DNA of 64,000 bases from assembly GCA_033182465.1 (NCBI GenBank), contig CP137323.1, forward strand, positions 1,860,001 to 1,924,000. The letters run 5' to 3'. Positions 37,601 through 47,682 of the stretch are shown piece after piece (position 1 is the stretch's first letter; each line of letters begins with the position of its first letter). The stretch is from Sanghuangporus weigelae (taxonomy: Eukaryota; Basidiomycota; Agaricomycetes; Hymenochaetales; Hymenochaetaceae). A program made the translations under genes and the position numbers. The notes below the pieces were generated by a model. The model was not told where the DNA came from. It worked only from the letters and a program-made list of their open reading frames with translations, and made no database searches.

Positions 37601-38825
37601 TCAGAACTCATCAGCGGAAATCAAGTTCCGTTCCTCGTCTATCGAAATCTTCAGTCCTCCGCTTCCTAGCCATGGGGGAAGTCGACGCGTTCCAGATGCA
37701 GGATCGACATATCCGTGCTCGATGCCGTTGGAGAAAAAGACGTAGCCCGGGATGTAACGGTCGACGAACCTGTCATAGATAGAAGGATAAGGAGAGCAAA
37801 AATACAGGCGTTGGTACACTGAAAGTGAAGAAGAGGGAGAGACGTACGTCTTGACTTGCTCGTCTGTCATACCCTTCCCGCCGTTTGCTGCTTTCATGTT
37901 GTGCTCCTGTTGAAGACGCCATTTGTATATGAGCGAATATGGGGTCGCGTCTGGCGGTTTGACCTAAGGAGAGTCCGACGGATAACACATCATCTCCAAT
38001 CAATAATCCCATTACTTTCACCCAAGTAGAATTAAGCAGAGCCAACCTGGACAAACACGTCAAAGAACTCCCACCACCTCACGTACTCCCACAAATTCTC
38101 GTTTATTTGGAGTATATCTTCTTCCTTGAAAGAAGTCTGTAAGTCGAGGATTCCTTCAAGATCGGGTATACGTTGAGAGAATCGGCGTTTAATCTCGGCA
38201 GGATCGGAGGGACAGAATCCGACACACCACCCCTCGAAGAGGACGACATCGAGTGGTGGACGGACGATTGCGCCTGCGTCGGGTACGCGGTCACCTTCCC
38301 CACCGTACAAGCTTTTATCGAAGAATGGGAGACGGACGCCCTCACTCTCTCCGGCGTTGACAGAATTCCCTGGGCTAGGGGAGTTAATTGTCTTCAGCTC
38401 CTGTAAGAGCTTCGTGCCTAACGGTACATCGTGCGTCCCGGGTTGCCCACGACCGGTGAGTAGAAGATTGTTGGGATGCGTCTGCGCAACGCGGACGAGT
38501 CCATCGTGTGGAAGGTACAAATCGTCGATGGAGAGTACGGCGACGGAGAGATTATGCGGTGCTGCGCTGAGGACTTTGCTCAGATGGGACGTTAGGAATG
38601 TCTTTCCTATGGGATTCCCACTGCTTATCAGAATACAGCTAAGCGCAGAAAATACTAGCACGTACCTGATCCCTGAGGTCCTTGAAACGCAACAAACAGC
38701 GGCGGTACACTGGTGTTGGATACTACTCCAGCTGCAACGCCCGTGCGATGCCGGTCAAGACATTTCCTAACGTGCGCAGCTATAGGCTGAATCTTCGCGG
38801 CTACTGAGTTGGCCATACGTTGCAT
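37601..38825 (-). CDS. D-glycerate 3-kinase-like P-loop kinase (Tda10 family)
   Basis: Family members phosphorylate D-glycerate to 3-phosphoglycerate, or are uncharacterised ATP-binding relatives such as yeast Tda10. The Walker A motif GPQGSGKTFLTSHL is split by an intron after GPQGSG (acceptor CCCATAG). Further blocks are VLSIDDLYLPHDGL, LLTGRGQPGTHDVPLG, RLPFFDKSLYGGEGDRV, VVLFEGWCVGF and, at the end, YIPGYVFFSNGIEHG. The protein is about 340 residues with three or four introns, a normal length for the fungal family. In-frame ATGs occur at 38825 and 38816 (MQRMANSVAAKIQ); either could start. The last exon ends ISADEF. All P-loop and base-recognition features are intact. Exact substrate is inferred from family only. 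Confidence 0.9.
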
Positions 38826-39346
38826 CTATGCAGTTTCGGACACAGGCATTCTTTTCTACATGAACCGTATACTGGTCTGAAATTTCGCAGGTGATACTGG
38901 ACGACGGGACTCCGTACGGCCCGGTAATTAGTTGCCCTCGGATATGCGTGCCAAGTCAAAATTCGTCCACCTACAACGATACTGAAAGAACTCCTGTGTT
39001 ACTGAAAAGCCTCGAGCCTGCCGCAACTGATTCCTCTGAGCGTAACAGAAGAACAGGAAGTACAAGTGAGAGTTGTACATCGACACCGAGAGAGATTGCA
39101 GCTCCGACTGAAACCTCATTTCGTATTGGTATTTGGCGTTTGGTTTTGGAAAACGTAAATTCAGTCTGATCACAACGTTAGAGTGATCCCAAAAGCAAAA
39201 CAGAGTAGTATTTTCCGGTGACAAGCATCCTTAAAAGTACATGCAATAAACGACTCGGCCTAGTTATACAGACATAAAATGTGAGAAAAGAAATCTACGG
39301 TTCGTAATTTTTTTCGGAAGCATGCCAGGTAACAGATCCGGATAAA
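38826..39346. other. Intergenic
   Basis: About 520 bases upstream of the kinase and downstream of the next minus-strand gene. Short frames on both strands (38891-39169, 38928-39224) overlap in opposite directions and show no known domain. The kinase promoter is presumably here. Confidence 0.4.
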
Positions 39347-40986
39347 TTACGCAGAGGCTGAAATACTAGGTGAAGAGAACTCGCTCGCGACAGACTCGGG
39401 ACTGTCGTCCAAGTCCATAATCTCGTCAGGAAAGGTAGAGCTCTCAGAAGAGGTAAACCAATCAGGACGTCGAGTCATGCTCAGTGAAGATTGCCTTCCT
39501 AACGGTGGCGAAGGCCAAGAAGTATCCGGAGGAGGAGGGTACGTCGCCTGAGCTTTCCATGATCTCTCTGAGCCTCTGATTCGTCCTTCAATAGCACCGC
39601 CATCAACAGTTTCCAGTTCTGAAACGAATGTGCTAATGAGGTGTCGGATGCGTAGGAGAAGGATGAAGAATAGGCATGCTTGCTCGGTCATTTGGAGGTC
39701 GAAATCATCCGCGTAAAGGCGAACTATCTGGATCTGTATAAGGTTGTCAGCAAGTAGGGTGTGCGTAAAGCAATCATAGATATTACTTGATTATCCTTCC
39801 AGTATGAAGCAAAAGCTCTCGCTTTGCCGTCGCTACAAGCAATACCAAACATCGGTTCCTTCTCGAATCCGAGTAACTTTCTCTGGTGCATTCCAGCACC
39901 GAAGAGGAAGTGCAGTTCATTCGTCGCGTCTCTCAGAGCACTATCCCTCGACCCCGATCCGTTTACATGCTGAACTACAAGATGAGGAATGCAGACGACA
40001 GGAGAATCGTGTCTCTCCTTGTCCACTCTCAGCTCTTCAAATATCTGCGAGTCCAACTGGAACATGGACGGAGAAGGGTACAGAGAGGTAGAGATGAGGG
40101 TATCGGCGATGAGTGTTTTCTGCACGGCGATAGGTGCGGATGAGTATGGCATGCAGAACACGACTTCGCAGCTTTCAAGGACAACATTAGAAACGGACAA
40201 AGTTGTCTGCGTAAAAGTCAAAACTCACACGAAGTCACACTCGGTTGGGCTCGAAATGTTTGGGAACGTCCGAGGTTTGACAAATGCTTTGCGAACCATA
40301 TTGTCAACCGGTAACCTCCAATTCATACCACTGCCTTGAATCTGTTGATTATTAAGTCTAGTCAGCTCCGCGGATTCCTCTACGATTCGTTCAAAGGAGG
40401 TCTTGAATGCAGCGTCTTCTTCAACGTACATGTCTGTGAGTCTCACCCCGGGTAAAGGTGAGATTCGTGCAGATGGAATACGTGAATCGCTCTGAAATCC
40501 CCTCGTATTAGTACATAGAGTATTGGAATAAAGGAAATAAGTAGGTGAGAGATAGACATGCCTCGTAAACCCACTCGGGAAGCCTGACGTCCAGCAGATA
40601 GTTTCCCAAGTTTCTCACTGCCTGAGCGACAGGAAAGGCATCCCAGCGAGTGCCGCCACTGATAGACAATGGCATCGTCAAGGCGGTCCCGTGCCTCCAT
40701 TCGTCGAAGTAGATACTACTCGCTAATCTGTAAAGGGTGAATACATGTGTTCTCTAAGAGATATAGAGCGAAGGAATACTCACACAGCAGGAGAATATGC
40801 ATCGTTGCTATACGTCGAGAGGGGAGAGATGGTCCGTTCTCGACTGCATGAACGACTACGGCTCAATGTGGCGGCGTCGGAAACGGGAGACCTCGGCTCT
40901 TTAAGGTCATACTTGACGGAAACCGCGGGAGAAGACGGCAATGAAGAAGAGTCTGAACTGCCTCGAATCTGCGAAACTAGGTCCAT
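39347..40986 (-). CDS. Unrecognised protein, copy 1 of a paralogous pair
   Basis: I do not recognise a named domain. The start MDLVSQIRGSS (ATG at 40986) leads into a Ser/Pro/Arg-rich low-complexity region. Then come an exon with FDEWRHGTALTMPLSISGGT and LLDVRLPEWVYE, one with ERIVEESAELTRLNNQ, and one with VNGSGSRDSALRDATNELHF. The most conserved block is FGAGMHQRKLLGFEKEPMFG, which aligns with CSAQNQRRALGFDDGQLFG in the second copy (45015-46500). A C-terminal helix with LFFILLLRIRHLISTFVSEL aligns with CYIFLCRLADRIAEDVQKVF there. The tail is Ser/Pro-rich, ending SISASA. About 480 residues over six or so exons. One intron may use a GC donor (GAG|GCATGT near 40560). The two copies are only distantly similar, so the split is old. 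The gene faces away from the P450 at 42229, an arrangement repeated by copy 2. Confidence 0.6.
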
Positions 40987-41225
40987 GTCTGTCTCTCTCA
41001 AGATCAAGGGAAGTAGTAAAGTATGCTATTACGGAGAGCATTAGAACTAACTTTGAAGGGTCTTCAGCAGGTGTTCCTCGGGCAGAGATCGCATTAGGCA
41101 AAGACTCGGAGCTATGTTCATAACTGTTCGAACGGAGACAATCAAGGAGCGAAGGAAATAACTTGAATGCCTTTTACACCTTGAGAACGGAGAAAGAAGA
41201 GCCTCAAGTACAATGCTTCGGGAAT

Positions 41226-41575
41226 TTGACGACTTTCTTAGAATACACCGAATCATTAGTAGGATAGATCCTTGAAACGAATTCCATATTGGGGTCTATT
41301 TGGGTTCTGCTTGATGATCCAAAGTCTACTAAGCGCTGCTTTCAGGTCATTCGAATTGATCGCGCGAAGTTCTCTCTGGCTGAAGAAAGAAGTACAGATT
41401 TCCTTTGGGATTCGTTGTAAGCTTTTGCTCTGCAGGAGGCTCAAAAGGTCGCAGAACCGGACCGTTTCACTTGAGCTTTGTCCGAAATTGCACGTCGATC
41501 TACTCGTAAGATGTAGTGAGGGCCTTGCATACATACAAACTGAGAGACGAGATTACTGCCGGTCAAAGAATAAAT
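41226..41575 (+). repeat. Diverged repeat, upstream copy (paired with 44631-44955)
   Basis: This block aligns over its whole length with 44631-44955, in the same orientation, on the other side of the first P450. Both begin ACTTTCTTAGA, continue through ACACCGAATCA / GCACCGAATCA and end near GAGATTACTG / GAGATTATTG. In one frame both encode similar peptides (TESLVG versus TESYVR; VLLDDP versus VLFDDP; IRIDRAKFSL versus VRIDPTRFPL). This copy has an internal stop in that frame. It looks like a decayed fragment of an unidentified gene. Confidence 0.55.
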
Positions 41576-42181
41576 GGGCCGTCCTGTCTTCGGCTTTATG
41601 TGGTACAGGCCTCACAAGTAACTATGTATTGAGCTTGGCATGACGACGCGGACTTTCCGCATTCTCGTCTTTCTGCATTATTGTGACGAGGGAAACTTGA
41701 AGTACAAGTGAGGAACAGCGGAAGAACAGTGGATCGATCTGCGAGCTTCAACTGAAGTTCAGTTCGGCCGTGAAGATTATGTAAGGTGTTGTACAGATGA
41801 GAAAGGCACATGCCGAGTCGCTGGTTATATATAAAATGCCCACTTACGTTCAATCCGCCTCGTTAACACCCAAATCTGTGCCGTTACGACAGACGTGTCC
41901 GTGTGGTCAATTGAAAAGTGGGGCGTATATTTCAAATACGCGGCTTACCTTCGGACAACTCAATTGATCTATGGTCTGTGGTGCTTACGTGCATCCCACC
42001 GCGCCATTGTACAGCGGCCTCTCGATGCACACCACAATAATGTATTTGAAGATGCATCATGGAATGGAACTGTTCAGAATTTTGATGCGCTGACATAGTA
42101 CTCTATTCACTGGGGAAACAAAGCGACCAGAACCATGATGCGTTGGAGTAATATAATCCGTCGCACTAACTGATACCAATA

Positions 42182-42191
42182 AAGTATAAAT
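42182..42191 (+). promoter_or_regulatory. TATA box of the first P450 gene
   Basis: AGTATAAATG lies about 40 bases before the chosen start codon and is preserved at 47612-47621 before the second P450, inside the same AATAAAGTATAAATGCCCTG block. An ATG inside this box (42190) is in frame here but out of frame in the second copy, which argues against it as the start. Confidence 0.5.
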
Positions 42192-42228
42192 GCCCTGCTT
42201 GCCTACGGCCCTTCGTCTGCACGTCGAC

Positions 42229-44407
42229 ATGGACCTTTCTCCTTGGGTGTACGCGGCATTCCTATTCTGTGCGTTTTGTGCCACCACATGCTATAGGCAA
42301 GGAACAAGGAAGCTTCCTCCGAGTCCGTCTGGACTCCCATTGCTAGGACATGCCATGAAAATTCCTCAGACTTTGACATGGGAAACATTCGCTGAATGGA
42401 GCAAATTATACGGTGAGATGTCTTCTTTTCATAACGGTTAGACCACATCTCACATTGTAGAAATATCTGTGCCCGTCAAGGTCCCGTAATGTTTCTGGAG
42501 GCATTAGGACGTCCAATGATTGTAGTCAGCTCTGTCGACGTTGCCTACGATCTGATGAAAAAGAAAGGTGCAATCTTCTCGGATAGGCCAAGGGCGCCGG
42601 TGGTTGAAATGTAAAGCTATTATTTACTTATCTGTTCGTGAACTTCTCTCTGAATGAGATGCAGGATTGGCTGGGGCGAAGCTCTATCTTTGTTACCATA
42701 TGGCCAGCCACAGTTTGTCAAACAACGCCGACTGATGCAGGAAAATCTAGGGTCTTCTGCCATCCGTTCCTACGACAAGATTGTGATAAATCGAGTCCAG
42801 AAGTTCCTTCATCGCCTTTGGTTGCAACCTGACGAGTTTTGTCGAGATATCCACGGGTACCCGTATAATTCACATATTCACCAAATAGTCAGCTAACAAG
42901 CTTGACAGACTTGTCGCAAGCATCATAGTTGAGGTCGTTTACGGACGCGGTATATCTGGGGATCCTGCGGATGACAGATTCATTATTGAAAACGAACGAG
43001 CTGCTCGGTTGACCGCGTTGTGCGGGAATATCGGATTCACTACGATGGATATCTTTCCTTTTCGTCCGTAAAAGTATTTTCTCGACGCCAAGCCTTTCTG
43101 ACTTTCGCATCGCCAGTGCGCTACGTACCGACATGGGTGCCAGGTATGGGTCTCAAACGAAAGGTACTCGAGACTCGAGATGCTGTACGGACTGCCAACT
43201 CATTGCCTTTCGAGTGGGCAAAATCCAAGAAGGTGATTCGTTGTCCCTACCATCATGTCTTCGAGCGCCCATGATTCGATTGTTGTTCGTTTGAAGCTAT
43301 CTGGGGTTGTAACGCCTAGTATCATCCACAAACTACTGGACGAGTATGATGATTTGCGTGAGATGAAGTACGAGGATGAAATGGACTTGAAAATCTTTGC
43401 GGGAACCGTCTATAATGGTACGTTCTGTCAAGAACTCGTCAGAAGACCTAGAAATTACTCATGTACCACTCGATGCATAAGGCGGCACTGATACTGTAGG
43501 TTTCATCATCTCAGCTGCTCAGATTTCCTAATGCCCCATATATCGTTGCAGACGAGAACTGCTATTACGATATTCTTCCTTATGATGGTCCTAAACCGGG
43601 ATGTTCAAAGACGTGCGCAGAAAAAGATTGACAGCGTCATCGGTCTCGATAGACTTCCATTGCCAGAGGATAGAGCAAGCCTTCCATATATCGATTGCAT
43701 TTTGAAGGAGGTTTTGCGGTGCATCGAGGTCTCGATATTGATCAGACAATGATACTAATCTTGGTGTCATAGTATCCACCCTCCTGCACCTCTTGGATTA
43801 GCTCATGCTTCCACTAAATCTGACGAATACCGCGGATGGTCAATTCCGGCACGCTCCATGATCATACCCAACATCTGGTGAGCCTCGTGTTGATGACCCA
43901 TTGTGCATAATATTAAGTGGACGACGCACGTAAGGCATATGATGAAAGATGCCAACACCTTCCCTGAACCTGAGAAATTCGACCCGGACAGACATGTCGT
44001 TCGTGGGGATATGGCCACGGACGATCCGATTTCTCCTGTGTTTGGTTTTGGAAGAAGGTGAGTTCTCCTTTCGTTTGTGATATCAGATAGCTGCTGACTT
44101 ACAGTTTAATCATCATCTAGAGCCTGTCCGGGTAAAGTATTCGCAGACTCAATCATGTGGACCACCATGGCGAATGTCCTAGCAGCATTCGACATCCTAC
44201 CATGCAGAGATCCTGTAACCGGAGAAGATGTCTATCCTGTCCCTGAATTCGAGAGCGGCCTTATCTAGTAAGATCTTTTTCCTTCTTCAATACGCGAGAG
44301 AAGACTAATTTGAAACTCTCACCGCTAGTTTTGTCAAGCCATTCCAGTGTAGGATTGTCCCAAGGAAGGAAAGACTTGCACACATTGTCCCGGAGAGCTT
44401 AAGTTGA
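42229..44407 (+). CDS. Cytochrome P450 monooxygenase, copy A
   Basis: Microsomal P450s insert oxygen into small molecules with electrons from NADPH-P450 reductase. Starting at MDLSPWVYAAFLF, a membrane anchor is followed by the Pro-rich hinge (LPPSPSGLPLLGHA). The I-helix oxygen-binding motif GGTDTT is assembled across two introns; the K-helix ExxR is KEVLR; the PERF region is FDPDRHVVRGD; the haem ligand loop is FGFGRRACPGKVFADSIMW. About 510 residues in about ten exons with introns of 50-64 bases. I see no stop or frameshift, so it appears intact. The pattern resembles the large basidiomycete families related to O-methylsterigmatocystin oxidoreductase, but the substrate is unknown. It lies head-to-head with the unrecognised gene at 39347-40986. 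A tandem copy starts at 47683. A 188-base tract (43627-43814) is identical to that copy. Confidence 0.9.
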
Positions 44408-44630
44408 TTCGATGCTGATCTCTCTTTCTTGGTTCTCAAGACAACGACAACAGGTCCTTGAATTGTAGTAGAATATGGATCATCTGAGTTACTTATTCGG
44501 CCGCGCTTATTTTACCATAAGGATGCCGAAACGATGATCGAATACGGCATGTAGTGAATAAAGATCGTGTTGAGTTTCTCGAACATTGACATTATGATGT
44601 CAGACCTACTGCGTCTTATTATACCCTATA

Positions 44631-44955
44631 ATCCGACTTTCTTAGACTGCACCGAATCATATGTAAGGCAGATCTTTGAGATAAACGCCATATTGGAATC
44701 TGTTTGCGTTCTGTTTGATGATCCCAGGTATATTAAGTACTGTTTTCAGTATGTTCGAATCGATCCCACAAGGTTCCCTCTGACTAAGGAATGGATTACA
44801 GAATCCTCCTCGTCACAAGTTTCTGCTTTGTAGGACGTTCAACAGGCCGTGGGCCTCTATCCTCTCAAGTCTGCACACAGATCTGCTCGTAAAACGTAGT
44901 GACGGTCTTGTGGATGTGTAAAGTGAAGGGCGAGATTATTGTCGGTAAAAAAAAA
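44631..44955 (+). repeat. Diverged repeat, downstream copy (paired with 41226-41575)
   Basis: Partner of the block upstream of this P450, in direct orientation about 3.4 kb away. The shared reading frame is open here for about 65 codons (TESYVRQIFEINAILESVCV and onward) and ends VSAL before a stop. Sequence downstream of the second P450 near 50050-50180 shows only weak, gapped traces of the same block. Confidence 0.5.
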
Positions 44956-45014
44956 CATCTCGACAACATACGATAGCGAGGTCTCTATAGTTGCGTAATC
45001 GTCTCCACCCCTTT

Positions 45015-46500
45015 TCATGCAACATCAGCACAACTCCCTGCAGACAGACGAGCCCAGCTGGAGATGTCCTTCGCAGGCGGAATTACAGAGTCCGTGTCTG
45101 ATTTGTTCAGCATTCGAAGATTTGCTTCGAGTAGCGGATCACCACCAGGCGGAAGTGGACCTTGGAACTGTTCTTCAAATGGCTCCCAGTCTGGCAAGTC
45201 TATGTCCTCCTGAGCACCACGTCCTTGACTCCCCTCGTCTGTATATGTCCGTTTCTTGCCAGGCGCGGACTGTGGCTTCTCGCGCAACCGCCATGGCTTT
45301 TCTGCGGCGTTGCGGTTCTTCTGCTGAAGATACTGCCTTCCCTCCATAGTTTCCCACTTTGCGAACACCTTCTGCACGTCTTCAGCTATACGGTCTGCGA
45401 GCCTGCAGAGGAATATATAGCAATTCAGAAATTCGTGGAAGGAGCTTAGATCGAAAGATGTTGTGGTGCAAGTAACCACCTTATGACCAGATGAGTCGCA
45501 TAAAGAGATACGCCAGGAAGAAAAACTCACGACTTCGTCTCCCTCCCATTCTGAAACATACATTGTCATGGTGTTGCCAACTACTGTTGCACCGAATAAT
45601 TGTCCGTCATCAAACCCCAGAGCTCGACGCTGATTTTGGGCCGAGCACAAGTCGAAAGTCAGCTGTCGGGAAGCAGCGCTAGCATCTGACACCTTATACT
45701 CGCAGACGAAGGTGATCACAAATAATGGATGATTCGCTTCAGAAGCAAAGACATAAAGCGCATCTCGCAGTTCTCTTGCCAGAAACTTATACCAATCTTC
45801 AGGCAAATGCATCCACGTAACGCTGTCGACTGTGGCTGTGAACGGGCTGCGAGGCAAAAACAAGTCTTTCTCTGCTCTTCAGATGGCGTCAGTAAGCCAG
45901 GTTCTGATGTAGCTTGAATGGACTGACCGATAGGTTTGATGGCCGGCTAAACGCGTCTCGAAAGCTAATTCGATCATATCCTCTATTCCGTCACGCATTT
46001 CAGTCTCGTGGCAATTGTTCTTGTGGATAGCTCTCAGGTGGTGGTCCCAATACTTGTATAGGTTAGTACGGAGTGCTCCAGCTTCGTATATATCACTGTT
46101 CTCAAAGTGTGCCTCTTCTAACACGCTAAGCCAGACTCTGTACGGATATAGCAATGGCTTCTTGTAATCCTGGTACTGGAGAATCGTCAGCGTACTGAAG
46201 CGAAAAAAAACGAAATTGATCAGATACCCGTTTGTTGTCATTCTTGACAACCCATTCAACAAACTTCGGAAACGATTAATTCTGGGCGAGGTCGTATAAG
46301 ACATTCCGACATACTTTCTCTTCCAGAATGGCACGCGGATACGTGATTCCTGCTCTGAGGTTTTCTAGTAGCTGATTCTCCTGGAATAGGCCATCATCGA
46401 ATCGACATCCATTAATCCTTGCCGAGACGTCCCAGTCCGTTTCTTTAGCACGTCTCAGCCTAGCAGTTGGAAGAAAAAAGTCGAACCTGAAGTCAGACAT
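45015..46500 (-). CDS. Unrecognised protein, copy 2 of a paralogous pair
   Basis: Distant paralogue of the gene at 39347-40986; no named domain recognised. The exon nearest the start encodes FRFDFFLPTARLRR and NGCRFDDGLFQENQLLENLR. The next encodes YPYRVWLSVLEEAHFEN, GALRTNLYKYWDHHLRAIHK and DGIEDMIELAFETRLAG. The following large exon has LPEDWYKFLARELRDALYVF and VITFVCEYKV, then the conserved block CSAQNQRRALGFDDGQLFG, a YVSEWEGDEV segment, and a C-terminal helix (CYIFLCRLADRIAEDVQKVF). The last part is charged and ends AGSCADVA. Roughly 430 residues. The ATG at 46500 could lie inside an intron, with a true first exon near 46520-46560 (a GTAAGTTC donor and TGACTTCAG acceptor are visible), so the start is uncertain. 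The gene lies head-to-head with the second P450 and tail-to-tail with the first. Confidence 0.6.
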
Positions 46501-47611
46501 TATTTGACGAATGAACTTACGCAGAGATTGATTTGGACTTCGATGTCGAACTACCGGCGTTGTACCTGTGAGAAGAAAGACTACATATTATTTGAAAGGA
46601 GCGACGAACGTGGATATGTGAGTCAAGCTCAGCACAGATCGGCGATCAGCTTGCTGTCTACAACATGATTGTGAGCTCGTCGTTACTGGCAAGACGCGGG
46701 CCTGGCTTACCCTCCATGACTGCTGCAATCAACGTTGCCCTAGTTAAGTTGCACAATCGTGAGCTCAACTGTTAGTGACTCACAGCGGGAGATTAAATCC
46801 TCCACTAGTCCGCCTTCTTGGCAATGTCGATGTTAGGGAGATCCTGGTAGACGGTAGACTAAGTCATATACCTACGGCTGAGAGTGTACGACATCCATAT
46901 TCATGCGATCTGGAACTGGGGCTCAGCCATCTTGTTTAATGTGGTCAAATGTAGCAAGCAATTCAGCACGAGAGAGACGTAGCCTTTAGAAAGACGCGAT
47001 AGCACTTGCTCAAGATTTATAAGAAATTACATAACAGTGTAAGCTTCCATCGGAGACGATGTTGTACAAAGCCTCGCTAGTAAGTATGTATCAAGCACAG
47101 CACGATGGCGTGGCCTTCCCGCATCGCCGTCCTTCTGCCTGAACGTAACGAAGGGAAGTACAGGCGAGGACTGATGGAATGGAGTAGACTTGAACTTCGC
47201 TGTGAAATTATGTAAGGTGAGCTTCTTATTGAGGAAGGCCGCTGCGCGCGTTGACGCTCAACACGCCTCATGAACTTCCAATCTGTGCCATTACGGCAGA
47301 CCTCTCCTTGTGATTAATTACAAAGTGGGGGGACGTTTCAAATACCTGGCGTATCTCAAAAAAACTTAATTGATATAGCGACTACGGTGCCACAGTGACC
47401 ACTGACTTGACTACTAGTGATTACATGCGGCTTCCAATACTGTACGTCAACTCGATGTGCACCATGATGTGGGAATGGGTTGAACAGGATTCTGTTCGAT
47501 TCATCGTGCTATTCGAAGTCTACCATGAATTCATCGTGGAAATAGATCGTTCGGAACCATGATGCGTTGGAGCAACAATGTTCGATTTGTAACACGAATT
47601 GAGGTCAATAA
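46501..47611. other. Region between copy 2 and the second P450
   Basis: The half nearest the P450 (from about 47060) aligns with the upstream region of the first P450 (from about 41590): AAGTATGTATCAAGC / AAGTAACTATGTATTGAGC, then the CTTTCTGCAT / CCTTCTGCCTG and ATTATGTAAGGTG blocks. The half nearest copy 2 (46560-47050) has no counterpart there and no recognisable gene. Confidence 0.45.
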
Positions 47612-47621
47612 AGTATAAATG
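47612..47621 (+). promoter_or_regulatory. TATA box of the second P450 gene
   Basis: The same AGTATAAATG box as before the first P450, here about 65 bases before the start codon at 47683. The conserved core promoter suggests this copy may still be transcribed. Confidence 0.45.
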
Positions 47622-47682
47622 CCCTGCATTACCAGTGTTTGCCTAAGGTCATGCCAAACAACCCCTTCGTTTGTCCGTCAAC

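Noticed and set aside
42190-42228. Upstream in-frame ATG of the first P450
   Set aside because: It is part of the TATA-box block conserved in both copies and is out of frame in copy B, so the conserved ATGs at 42229 and 47683 are preferred.
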